Positions 31,102 through 38,754 of a DNA stretch of 64,000 nt are shown here, in pieces; the stretch's first letter is position 1, and each line of letters begins with the position of its first letter. The stretch is from Bacteroidia bacterium (GTDB lineage: Bacteria > Bacteroidota > Bacteroidia > J057), in contig JALEFZ010000055.1 in the NCBI GenBank assembly GCA_022760475.1, forward strand, positions 372,001 to 436,000. Direction: 5' to 3'. Position numbers and translations under genes: made by a program. Below the pieces are notes generated by a model. It did not search any database and was not told the DNA's origin. It was given only the letters and a program-made list of their open reading frames with translations.

Positions 31102-34100
31102 ATGAAACGGATATTCATCACCTTATTGGGACTTTTATGTGTCTCATTTCTCTTCGCCCAGACAGAGGGCATCAGCATCAACACTACCGGAAATAAACCC
31201 GATTCCAGCGCCATGCTGGACATCCAAAGTACAACCAAGGGCATGCTCATTCCCCGCATGGACTCCACCCAACGAAAGGACATCAACAATGCCGCTAAAG
31301 GCTTGATGGTCTTCGACAACACCACCAGTTCCTTCTGGTTTTACAATGGTGCAGCCTGGGTAGAATTGGGAAGTGGGTCTAGCCGCAAACTTAGCGACGC
31401 CGACGAGGACACCCGCATAGAGGTAGAGGCTACAGCCGACGAGGACATCATTCGTTTTACCGTAGGCGATTCAGAGCGCTTCCAAGTAAGTCCTTATGGC
31501 ATATTATCAAAAGGGAAGGCGCAGACTAATTATAATGGTGCCATTCCCGATAGCGGAGCTGGTAATCGCTTGATGTGGGTTCCAAAAAGAAGCGCTTTCC
31601 GCGTAGGGATTGTAAGTGGAACGGGATGGAACGTAAGTCAATTGGGGCTTGCTTCAGCAGTAGTTGGAGGCATTAACAATATCGCCTCTGGAAGTCTATC
31701 CTTCATCGGAGGAGGTATTGACAATAGCGCTTTAGGCGACCGCTCTTTTATAGCGGGTGGTAGATTCAACGTAGCTTCAGAACTTAACACTTTCGTAGCA
31801 GGGGGGTATAAGGACACAGCCTCAGGAGATTACGCTTTCGTGGGGGGAGGCCAGTTTAATAAAGCCTCCGGTGGAGGAGCCTTTATTGGGGGGGGAGTAA
31901 GCAACGTTTCCTCCGCCCTTCTTGCCTTTGTGGGAGGCGGCCAAGAAAATACTGCTACGGGGCGCTCTTCTTTTGTTGGGGGGGGGATTTACAATAGGAC
32001 TTCGGGCGAACTTTCATTTATCGGAGGTGGAAGAAATAATGCAGCTCCCTCCAGAAGTGAAGCGGTCTTTGGAGAATATACAGAAACCTATACACCAAGT
32101 AGTGCCACTGCTTTTGATCCCAATGACCGTCTTTTCGTAATAGGCAATGGAACCAGCAATTCCAACCGTTCCAATGCCCTTACGCTCCTCAAAAATGGCA
32201 ACCTGGGACTAGGCGAGTCAATCCCTGACCATACACTCGACATTGTAGGAGACATGCAGGTGAGCGGGCTTAGCGGCACAGGTACACGCGTGGTAGTCGC
32301 GGATTCACTTGGGGTGCTGAGCACACAGACTCTTCCTACTGGTGCCACGTTTTCAGACGATGACCAGGATACCCGCATAGAGGTAGAGGCTACACCGGAT
32401 GAGGATGTCATTCGCTTTTCCGTTGCTGATTCAGAAATCTTTAAGCTGAGTCCTGAGGGGCTTGTGTCGTCAGGGACGTTTCAGTCCTCTTTTAATGTAT
32501 CTCTTCCCGATAGTGGAGCAGGTACGCGTATGATGTGGATTCCCCAACTAGCTGCTTTTCGGGTAGGTCGTATCTATGGAACACAGTGGAACTTAAGTCA
32601 AGTAGGCTATTATTCTAGCGTAGTTGGAGGGGTTAATAATATTACCTCCGGGAACAATTCTTTCATTGGAGGTGGGGTAAACAATGTCATTACCGGTCGG
32701 TCTTCCTTTGTAGGGGCGGGGGAAGATAACCAGGTATCTGGAAACTATTCTTTTTTGGGAGGCGGCTTGTTTAATGATGTCTCAGGAATTTTTTCTTTTG
32801 TAGGGGGGGGCAGTCAAAACAGTGTCTCAGGTGATCGCTCTTTTGTAGGAGGGGGAACTAACAATACCATCTCGGGTTTTGATTCATTCATGGGAGGGGG
32901 AACTAACAATACGATCTCGAATTATGGTCAAGGCGCTTTTGTGGGAGGGGGTAATTCAAACACCAATTCAGGGCTCTACTCTTTTATAGGAGGGGGGCGA
33001 AGAAATACGGTCTCAGGGGCTAACTCCTTTGTCGGGGGAGGATTCCTAAATACTGTCTCTGGTAATTATGCTTTTGTTGGAGGCGGGAATAAGGATACGG
33101 CCTCAGGAGTCTACTCGTTCATTGGAGGAGGTAGAGAAAATAAAGCCTCAGGAGAGACTTCATTTTTAGGCGGAGGAAGAAATAATGAAGCTCCCTCTAG
33201 AAGCGAAGCAGTATTTGGGGAATTTGCCGAAACCTACACCCCAAATAGTGCGACTGCGTTTGATTTAGATGACCGCCTCTTTGTAGTAGGTAATGGAACC
33301 AGCACCTCCAATCGCTCCAATGCCATGACCATCCTGAAAAACGGCCACGTCGGCATTGGCACCGCTAGTCCTCAACATTTGGTAGACCTCGGACAATCCA
33401 TTGGTCGGAAACTGGCGGTGTATCAGAATGCAAGTGGCACCAGCTTTCATGGATTCGCAATGTCCTCCAACACCCTGGAATTGCATGCTGGCAGCAATGT
33501 AGGGGGTGCTCCCCTAATGGCTTTGAAAAAGTCCGGAAGAGTGGGCATCGGCACCACAGATCCTCAAAGCAAGCTGGATGTCTCAGGTGGAATCACCATT
33601 GGAGCTAGTTATGCGGGCACCACAGCCGCTCCCACCAATGGCGTCATCATAGAAGGAAACGTAGGAATCGGGACCGACACGCCTACCAAAGCAAAATTAC
33701 AAATCGAAGGGACCGTCTCCAGTTCTATCGGTTCGCATGCCTACCTGATAAATAATTCAAATCCATTTGGTTCAGTTACGGGCAGAAGTAACTCAGGGCG
33801 TACGACGAACTATTCCTTGTGGGCGAATGGAAGAATTGCCGCTAGTGAGTTTCATGCCTTCTCAGATGCCAGAATCAAACACATCCAGGGGATTTCTGAC
33901 AGCAAAACGGACCTGTCTACCCTCATGCAGATTGAGGTAACCGACTACCGACTGCGCGACAGCATTGCCAAAGGCAACAAAGCCATCAAAAAGGTCATCG
34001 CCCAGCAAGTAGCCGAGGTTTATCCCCAGGCCGTAAGCAGGAACCTGACTGAGGTCGTGCCTGACATCTACCAGCGTGCCGAGCTGCGGGAAGGTTGGAT

Positions 34101-34482
34101 CATGTTGGCTACTGATTTGAAAGCAGGAGAGCGTGTCAAACTGATCACCGAAAAAGCAAGCGAGGTCTACAAAGTAACCGCTGTAGAAAAAGATCGCTTC
34201 CAGGTCTCTAATCTGACTTCTGATAGCACTAGCGGTCTCACCTCTCAAGTCTTCGTCTATGGCCGCGAAGTGGATGACTTCCACACTGTGGACTACGAAG
34301 CCATCTCCATGCTGAACGTGAGTGCCACGCAGGAGCAGCAACGCCGTATCGAAGCCCTCGAAGCCGCCAATGAAGCCATACAGTTGCAAAACGCGGAGCT
34401 CAAAGCGCAGATGCAGGCGTTAAGGAACCTTGAAGCGCGTCTTCAGGCACTTGAAACCCAAAGCAAGACTATGCTAAAGTGA
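31102..34482 (+). CDS. Surface protein with YadA-head-like repeats and C-terminal S74 (endosialidase-type) chaperone, 1126 aa
   Basis: The signal peptide is residues 1-20. Two homologous modules follow. Each starts Asp-Thr-Arg-Ile-Glu-Val-Glu-Ala-Thr and leads into 14-to-16-residue repeats of the Ser-Phe-Val/Ile-Gly-Gly-Gly-x-x-Asn-x-x-Ser-Gly type (about 184-315 and 505-700), as in the beta-roll heads of YadA-like trimeric adhesins. Each module ends Arg-Ser-Glu-Ala-Val-Phe-Gly-Glu. After 'IGTASPQ'-type tail-fibre motifs comes a peptidase S74 chaperone domain from about residue 919 (Ala-Phe-Ser-Asp-Ala-Arg-Ile-Lys) with Gln-Val-Ala-Glu-Val-Tyr-Pro-Gln-Ala. It ends in a coiled coil (about 1075-1125). 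S74 domains help trimeric fibres fold and often cut themselves off. The product is likely a secreted trimeric fibre. Confidence 0.8.
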   Translation: MKRIFITLLGLLCVSFLFAQTEGISINTTGNKPDSSAMLDIQSTTKGMLIPRMDSTQRKDINNAAKGLMVFDNTTSSFWFYNGAAWVELGSGSSRKLSDADEDTRIEVEATADEDIIRFTVGDSERFQVSPYGILSKGKAQTNYNGAIPDSGAGNRLMWVPKRSAFRVGIVSGTGWNVSQLGLASAVVGGINNIASGSLSFIGGGIDNSALGDRSFIAGGRFNVASELNTFVAGGYKDTASGDYAFVGGGQFNKASGGGAFIGGGVSNVSSALLAFVGGGQENTATGRSSFVGGGIYNRTSGELSFIGGGRNNAAPSRSEAVFGEYTETYTPSSATAFDPNDRLFVIGNGTSNSNRSNALTLLKNGNLGLGESIPDHTLDIVGDMQVSGLSGTGTRVVVADSLGVLSTQTLPTGATFSDDDQDTRIEVEATPDEDVIRFSVADSEIFKLSPEGLVSSGTFQSSFNVSLPDSGAGTRMMWIPQLAAFRVGRIYGTQWNLSQVGYYSSVVGGVNNITSGNNSFIGGGVNNVITGRSSFVGAGEDNQVSGNYSFLGGGLFNDVSGIFSFVGGGSQNSVSGDRSFVGGGTNNTISGFDSFMGGGTNNTISNYGQGAFVGGGNSNTNSGLYSFIGGGRRNTVSGANSFVGGGFLNTVSGNYAFVGGGNKDTASGVYSFIGGGRENKASGETSFLGGGRNNEAPSRSEAVFGEFAETYTPNSATAFDLDDRLFVVGNGTSTSNRSNAMTILKNGHVGIGTASPQHLVDLGQSIGRKLAVYQNASGTSFHGFAMSSNTLELHAGSNVGGAPLMALKKSGRVGIGTTDPQSKLDVSGGITIGASYAGTTAAPTNGVIIEGNVGIGTDTPTKAKLQIEGTVSSSIGSHAYLINNSNPFGSVTGRSNSGRTTNYSLWANGRIAASEFHAFSDARIKHIQGISDSKTDLSTLMQIEVTDYRLRDSIAKGNKAIKKVIAQQVAEVYPQAVSRNLTEVVPDIYQRAELREGWIMLATDLKAGERVKLITEKASEVYKVTAVEKDRFQVSNLTSDSTSGLTSQVFVYGREVDDFHTVDYEAISMLNVSATQEQQRRIEALEAANEAIQLQNAELKAQMQALRNLEARLQALETQSKTMLK

Positions 34483-34556
34483 GCAAAGCTCTCAAGCCCA
34501 CACTCATTTTTAATTCCTTTTTATTCTACTATTCAACCACTTAAACAAGTAAACAA

Positions 34557-35501
34557 ATGTCTCAAGGAAATAACATCCATACCAATACAGAGAAACTAAG
34601 CACAGGTCTTTCTCTTTTAAAAAAAGGCCTCAGCCTATCGACCCGTATCTCAAAGAAATTGACCATCAAAATCGTTACAAGCCTGTTTTGTAAGCCTTCT
34701 CGCCAGAAAATGAAGCAGAAGCACCACGCTTTTTACCAGCAGGGATGCACCGATGTCCTATCGATTAGAGGTTTTGAGGTAAAAGTACTTCGACTTGGGG
34801 AAGGGATACCCGTTTATGTATCTCATGGCTGGGGAAGTTTGGGGTACAATATGCGCCCATTGGTGGAGGCCTTGGTAAAAGCAGGACACGAAGTAATCTT
34901 GCCTGACCTGCCATGTCATGGCCGTTCTTCGGGGACCTTTATCAATCAGATCGAAATGTCAAAGGTGGTTCAGGAACTACTCTTGCATTACAATGCTGAA
35001 AGGCCTGTGGGACATATAGTTACCCATTCATGGGGTGGGACGGCTACCCTCCTGGCCATGGACGGCATCCGAAGAATGGACAATGAAACATTTAGGATCA
35101 AAAGCATGGTCTCTGTTTCTATGCCCTCCTCTCCCGAGGCAATCATGGATATATTCTGTGAGATATTGGGCTTGTCAGGAGAAGTGAGAAAAGGATTGTA
35201 TCAAAACATTGAGGCAATGGCCAGAAAAGATGGTCGTTCTCTTGAGGAGGCCTTTCCAATTGGTTTGAAAGACTTGCTTGAACATCCTGAATTTGAGTAT
35301 TCCCTAATTCATGGGATGGAGGATAAGGCTATTCCATTCACCAACAGCATTGAGCTCGCTGCTAAGTATCCAGAAATCTCCACGGTTTTCTTAGAGGAAT
35401 TGGGGCACATAGACATCCTCAAAAATAAGGAGGTCCATCAGACAGTTTTAACTCGGCTGGCAGCCCACAAAAATTTACCCACAGAAATCCAACACATCTA
35501 A
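34557..35501 (+). CDS. Alpha/beta hydrolase, 314 aa
   Basis: Core motifs: His-Gly-Trp-Gly-Ser (90-94, oxyanion region), Asp-Leu-Pro-Cys-His-Gly-Arg-Ser (117-124), nucleophile elbow Thr-His-Ser158-Trp-Gly-Gly, His-Gly-Met-Glu-Asp-Lys-Ala near 262-268 with the acidic residue, and Leu-Gly-His-Ile-Asp near 292-296 with the catalytic His. The first Gly of the usual Gly-x-Ser-x-Gly is replaced by Thr. The N-terminal 60 residues are a basic, amphipathic extension without a signal sequence. It is probably an esterase or lipase-like enzyme in the cytoplasm. It is 74 bp after the S74 gene and followed by a terminator. Confidence 0.85.
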   Translation: MSQGNNIHTNTEKLSTGLSLLKKGLSLSTRISKKLTIKIVTSLFCKPSRQKMKQKHHAFYQQGCTDVLSIRGFEVKVLRLGEGIPVYVSHGWGSLGYNMRPLVEALVKAGHEVILPDLPCHGRSSGTFINQIEMSKVVQELLLHYNAERPVGHIVTHSWGGTATLLAMDGIRRMDNETFRIKSMVSVSMPSSPEAIMDIFCEILGLSGEVRKGLYQNIEAMARKDGRSLEEAFPIGLKDLLEHPEFEYSLIHGMEDKAIPFTNSIELAAKYPEISTVFLEELGHIDILKNKEVHQTVLTRLAAHKNLPTEIQHI

Positions 35502-35536
35502 AATGTTGGAACTGTTTTAGGTAATGTTGATTTTGA

Positions 35537-35561
35537 CCCCTCTTCCATGACGGAATAGGGG
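35537..35561 (+). terminator. Terminator of the alpha/beta hydrolase gene
   Basis: CCCCTCTTCC (35537-35546) pairs with GGAATAGGGG (35552-35561) at 9 of 10 positions around ATGAC. A moderately T-rich stretch follows. Confidence 0.65.
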
Positions 35562-35874
35562 CTTATTTACTTCTATTAATTAACCCCTTCTAAGATAATC
35601 CTGATAAAATGAACTCAAAGAACGACATAAAAAGGTTTTGCTGCGCCTTTTTGAATCTGGTCCAGAGGGATATCACGGTGGTAGATCCATAGTAATCTTC
35701 CTGAATGGAAAAGTTCATCGTTTAAAAATGTGAGTGTGCATGAAAACCTTCCATATAGAAAAACTCAGAAATATTATAATTGCCTTTTAGCAGCAATTTA
35801 TTTGCAAACTTCACTTGATAGTTATGTATATAATAACTCACAACAGGCTTAGTAAGCTCCCTTAAGTTTTATAT
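35562..35874. other. Intergenic region
   Basis: No supported gene. A small AAAAAGG/CCTTTTT hairpin is at 35629-35652. A 27-codon frame beginning ATG at 35609 has no recognisable features. The segment before 35875 is AT-rich and may hold the MarR-fragment promoter. Confidence 0.4.
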
Positions 35875-36231
35875 ATGGATTATGATTTTTTTGCTAGAAC
35901 TCCTATGTTTAATCTTATTGATTGGTTCATCTTTTCAATAGTGAAATATACAGACATCCTGGTAAGCATTCGACAGATAATCCGGTCAATTAATCTGGAA
36001 AGCAAGAGAATTGAGAAGGAGCATGGAATAATTATTCCACAACTTCTCTGTCTGAACTACCTGAACGAAAAAGAGAGTTTCCAGGCTGCACAAAAGGAAA
36101 TAAAGGAATTTCTTCAGCTTAATGCCAATACGGTTACGGGAATAATTAATGGGATAGGCAATATATTGTCATTGGCAGTTGAGGGAGTAAGGAGAGCCCC
36201 AGGCCACAATAAGCTATCCTATGTATCATAA
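35875..36231 (+). CDS. MarR-family regulator, C-terminally truncated, 118 aa
   Basis: Residues about 30-95 match the MarR fold: Ile-Arg-Gln-Ile-Ile-Arg-Ser-Ile-Asn-Leu-Glu-Ser-Lys-Arg, Ile-Pro-Gln-Leu-Leu-Cys-Leu-Asn-Tyr-Leu and the recognition helix Leu-Asn-Ala-Asn-Thr-Val-Thr-Gly-Ile-Ile-Asn. Where the winged arm (Arg-Leu-x-x-x-Gly-Leu-Val-x-Arg) and the dimerising C-terminal helix should follow, the sequence is unrelated and stops after 25 residues. Intact family members have about 140-155 aa. It is either a 3'-deleted pseudogene or a short HTH protein. It lies 43 bp before a Crp/Fnr-type gene. Confidence 0.6.
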   Translation: MDYDFFARTPMFNLIDWFIFSIVKYTDILVSIRQIIRSINLESKRIEKEHGIIIPQLLCLNYLNEKESFQAAQKEIKEFLQLNANTVTGIINGIGNILSLAVEGVRRAPGHNKLSYVS

Positions 36232-36274
36232 ACAGTGCTGAGTGCTTTGAGTTAATCAAAAAAAGACCCTTGGT

Positions 36275-36850
36275 ATGGAAATAAATGACTTGATCAAGAA
36301 TTATCTGGGAAATGATACTGTTCTCTCTCCCAGTTTCCTGGCGGAAATGTCAGAAGCTGCGGTAGTCCTGTCCTTCAAAAAGGGAGAGATTATCATCAAA
36401 GAAGGAGAATTCCATCCATATTTTTATTTCCTCCAGCAAGGCGGAATAAGGAGCTATTATTTGGCTAATGGACTTGAAATCATCAATTGGTTTGCTTTTG
36501 AAAATGAGTGGGTGGGTTCCATACAAAGTACCCAGGGGGCTGCTTCCAGGGATTCTTTTGAATGTATGGAAGACTGTAAGTGCATCAGGTTCGACATTCA
36601 AAAATTCAAGAGCCTGCAAAAGGAAGATATTGTTGTGGCGAATGTCGTTAATTTTTTTATTGAGGAGTTTGCCATTTTTTTGGAAGATCGACTTCGACAA
36701 CTTCAGCACCGAGAAGCCATGGACCGTTACCTCTACGTCGTCGAGCATGAGCCTGAATACCTTCAAAGAGTTCCCTTGACCTACCTCGCTTCTTATTTGG
36801 GAATATCCAGAGAAACCTTGAGTCGAATTAGGAGGCGGATAATTTCGTGA
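36275..36850 (+). CDS. Crp/Fnr-family transcriptional regulator, 191 aa
   Basis: A cyclic-nucleotide-binding fold lies at about 25-115 (Phe-Lys-Lys-Gly-Glu-Ile-Ile-Ile-Lys-Glu-Gly; Gly-Gly-Ile-Arg-Ser-Tyr-Tyr). A long helix follows, then a C-terminal helix-turn-helix with Leu-Thr-Tyr-Leu-Ala-Ser-Tyr-Leu-Gly-Ile-Ser-Arg-Glu-Thr-Leu-Ser-Arg-Ile-Arg-Arg. There are no Fe-S cysteines in the N-terminus, so it is not an Fnr oxygen sensor. This short Crp-like type is abundant in Bacteroidota, and its ligand is normally unknown. Targets may be nearby genes such as the DUF1269 gene, but nothing in the sequence proves this. Confidence 0.88.
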   Translation: MEINDLIKNYLGNDTVLSPSFLAEMSEAAVVLSFKKGEIIIKEGEFHPYFYFLQQGGIRSYYLANGLEIINWFAFENEWVGSIQSTQGAASRDSFECMEDCKCIRFDIQKFKSLQKEDIVVANVVNFFIEEFAIFLEDRLRQLQHREAMDRYLYVVEHEPEYLQRVPLTYLASYLGISRETLSRIRRRIIS

Positions 36851-37120
36851 CATATGTCAAAGGATTTGATGCCGCAAAGCTGGATGTTTGTTTTAGAAAT
36901 TGTGAGATAACGAAATAAACCTAAGCAGGTTTTTGGATTATTCGAGCTGCCCTCCTCGAGTCCATTTTCTCATTTCCCCTTGGAGGAAATGGGACAGGAG
37001 CCGAATGGGCAAATGTTAGGATAGGTTTTAGTCGGGATTTCCAATGCGTTCTTCCTGATAGGCGTGTATTGTTTCAAATAATCAAACAGAGAGTAGATTA
37101 TTATAGATAAAACCTAAACC

Positions 37121-37288
37121 ATGTCAGCATTTACTGCACAAATCTTCGCCAATACAAAGACAAGCCTTGACAAGGCTTTGGATGCAGTTGATAGCTTGGC
37201 TGTGCCCTCTCCGAAATTTATGCACGGAAGGTGGAAGCCCATGGGAAGGGAATTTCATTACCTGTACATCAAACAATCAATTATATAA
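37121..37288 (+). CDS. Small open frame upstream of the DUF1269 gene, 55 aa
   Basis: ATG at 37121 opens Met-Ser-Ala-Phe-Thr-Ala-Gln-Ile-Phe and a helix Leu-Asp-Lys-Ala-Leu-Asp-Ala-Val-Asp-Ser-Leu, and stops one base before the DUF1269 start. No family is recognised. The second half (Gly-Arg-Trp-Lys-Pro-Met-Gly-Arg) is unlike the first and may show it is a remnant of a longer gene. Close spacing would permit coupling. Confidence 0.35.
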   Translation: MSAFTAQIFANTKTSLDKALDAVDSLAVPSPKFMHGRWKPMGREFHYLYIKQSII

Positions 37289-37289
37289 C

Positions 37290-38093
37290 ATGAATCGAAT
37301 CATTGTATCCGTCTTCGACAACGAAGAAAAGGCCTTTAGTGGCCAGACTGCATTAAAAGACTTGCACCTGAATGGAGACATTAGCCTCTATGCCACGGCA
37401 GTAGTCAGTAAAAATGACCAGGGAGAAGTAGAAACAAAAAGCATTTCAGAAAAAGGGCCTTTGGGAACAAGGGTAGGTATGATATCAGGTGCTTTTGTGG
37501 GTTTGGTTGGTGGTCCAATTGGAATGGCTTTGGGAGCATCGGTAGGGGCACTTGGTGGAATGGTATTTGATTCTACCAAAAAAGCCTTCGGTAGAAACAT
37601 CATTGATGAAGTAGCTAAGGAATTGGAGAATGGCAAAACAGCGGTAATTGCTGAAGTAGAGGAAGGTTGGAAAACTCCGGTAGATACGAAGATGGCAGAG
37701 CTGAATGCGATGGTCTTTAGGTTCAACCATTCAGAAAAAATGGAAGAACAGATAAATAGAGAATGGGAAACCACCGAAGCAGAACTTAAGGAGTTGAGGG
37801 AAGAACTTTCATTGGCTTCAAATGATGCAAAAGCAGGAATTGAAGCCCAAATTGCCACCCTACAGAACAAAATGTCTGCCCTCAAAGAGTTGGCAGAAAA
37901 GGAACTTGACCAGTTTTTGGCATCTACGGAGGCTAAGGTAAATGAATTGGAAAAACAGTTTGAGACAGCGGGCGAAAAAGCAAAAACAAAACTCGAGAAA
38001 AGACTGAAAGAGGCAAAGGATACACTTGAATCTGGTAGGAAAACCCTTGAGGATACCATTGATAATTTTGCCAAAGAAATTAAGTCCCTTTAA
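37290..38093 (+). CDS. DUF1269-type protein with glycine-zipper and coiled coil, 267 aa
   Basis: The start at 37290 begins 'MNRIIVSVFDNEEKAFSGQ', the usual DUF1269 opening (short beta-strand, then Glu-x-Ala). Residues 66-92 form a Gly/Ala-rich hydrophobic segment (Gly-Ala-Phe-Val-Gly-Leu-Val-Gly-Gly-Pro-Ile-Gly) of the glycine-zipper kind. A ferredoxin-like tail follows to about 150, and then about 115 residues of Lys/Glu/Ala-rich coiled coil that most DUF1269 proteins lack. The protein may associate with membranes and oligomerise. Function is unknown. The long serine-rich frame on the opposite strand is a shadow. Confidence 0.8.
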   Translation: MNRIIVSVFDNEEKAFSGQTALKDLHLNGDISLYATAVVSKNDQGEVETKSISEKGPLGTRVGMISGAFVGLVGGPIGMALGASVGALGGMVFDSTKKAFGRNIIDEVAKELENGKTAVIAEVEEGWKTPVDTKMAELNAMVFRFNHSEKMEEQINREWETTEAELKELREELSLASNDAKAGIEAQIATLQNKMSALKELAEKELDQFLASTEAKVNELEKQFETAGEKAKTKLEKRLKEAKDTLESGRKTLEDTIDNFAKEIKSL

Positions 38094-38145
38094 GAAATTA
38101 GCGGAACTGAGCCTGCCCTTGGCTTTTTAGAGCTGGGGTAGTAGA

Positions 38146-38177
38146 GCAAATAGGGTTTCATCACGAGCCCTATTTGC
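38146..38177 (+). terminator. Hairpin after the DUF1269 gene
   Basis: Perfect stem GCAAATAGGG/CCCTATTTGC (38146-38155 and 38168-38177) with a 12-base loop. There is no T run, so it may instead be an RNA-stabilising hairpin. Confidence 0.5.
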
Positions 38178-38259
38178 ACATATCCATATAATTTATGCTT
38201 GGAAAGTATTGTGATCCTGGCATCTATAAAACCCTCATCTGATCTGGTGGTTCAAGCCT

Positions 38260-38718
38260 ATGTATGGCAAGCATTGCGCTTTTTATGATCACCCTCAAAC
38301 CACATTTCAAGAGATGAAAAGCATAGGCAACTATATTTATGAGATTACCTTCGCTTCAGACCAGAAGATTACAGAAGAATTACTAGACTACTACGAGAAA
38401 AATCCAGCTGAACTTGATTTGATAATAGAAGAAGAAGATTTTCAATTGGGTTTCCTTATGGTCTTTTTCATTATCGGTTTTCTGGTAATGCTAGCTACCA
38501 AATCATTGCAACTTTTTTCCCAGGATCAACTTCCTGATTTTGTTACAGTAGTCGTGCTAGAAATCCTCCTGGAAATCGGAAAAGCACTGTTGGGAGGTAC
38601 CATTGTGGCCTACTTTATTGAGTTTTTGAGGCACAAGCAATTTACCCACAACAAAGCATTCAGAGCAGAAATCAAGCGCAGAATTGAAGAGCGGGCCAAG
38701 TCCAGCAACCAGCCTTAA
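38260..38718 (+). CDS. Two-helix membrane protein, 152 aa
   Basis: Family not recognised. Hydrophobic helices lie at about 64-85 (Phe-Leu-Met-Val-Phe-Phe-Ile-Ile-Gly-Phe-Leu-Val) and 98-125. An acidic N-terminal domain precedes them (Glu-Glu-Leu-Leu-Asp-Tyr-Tyr-Glu-Lys-Asn-Pro) and a basic C-terminal tail follows. The ATG at 38314 (Met-Lys-Ser-Ile-Gly) gives a more typical N-terminus and may be the real start. It is followed 36 bp later by the amine oxidase gene. Confidence 0.65.
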   Translation: MYGKHCAFYDHPQTTFQEMKSIGNYIYEITFASDQKITEELLDYYEKNPAELDLIIEEEDFQLGFLMVFFIIGFLVMLATKSLQLFSQDQLPDFVTVVVLEILLEIGKALLGGTIVAYFIEFLRHKQFTHNKAFRAEIKRRIEERAKSSNQP

Positions 38719-38754
38719 TATGTCTAAGAAATTGAGAATCAAATAAAATCAAAA

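Noticed and set aside
31651-33180. Regular repeats suggesting a CRISPR array
   Set aside because: The repeats are in-frame protein repeats (YadA-head type) with no constant spacer length and no cas genes nearby.
37388-38074. 228-codon minus-strand frame rich in Ser, Ala and Phe
   Set aside because: It is the complement of the coiled-coil DUF1269-type gene; low-complexity composition mirrors the real frame.
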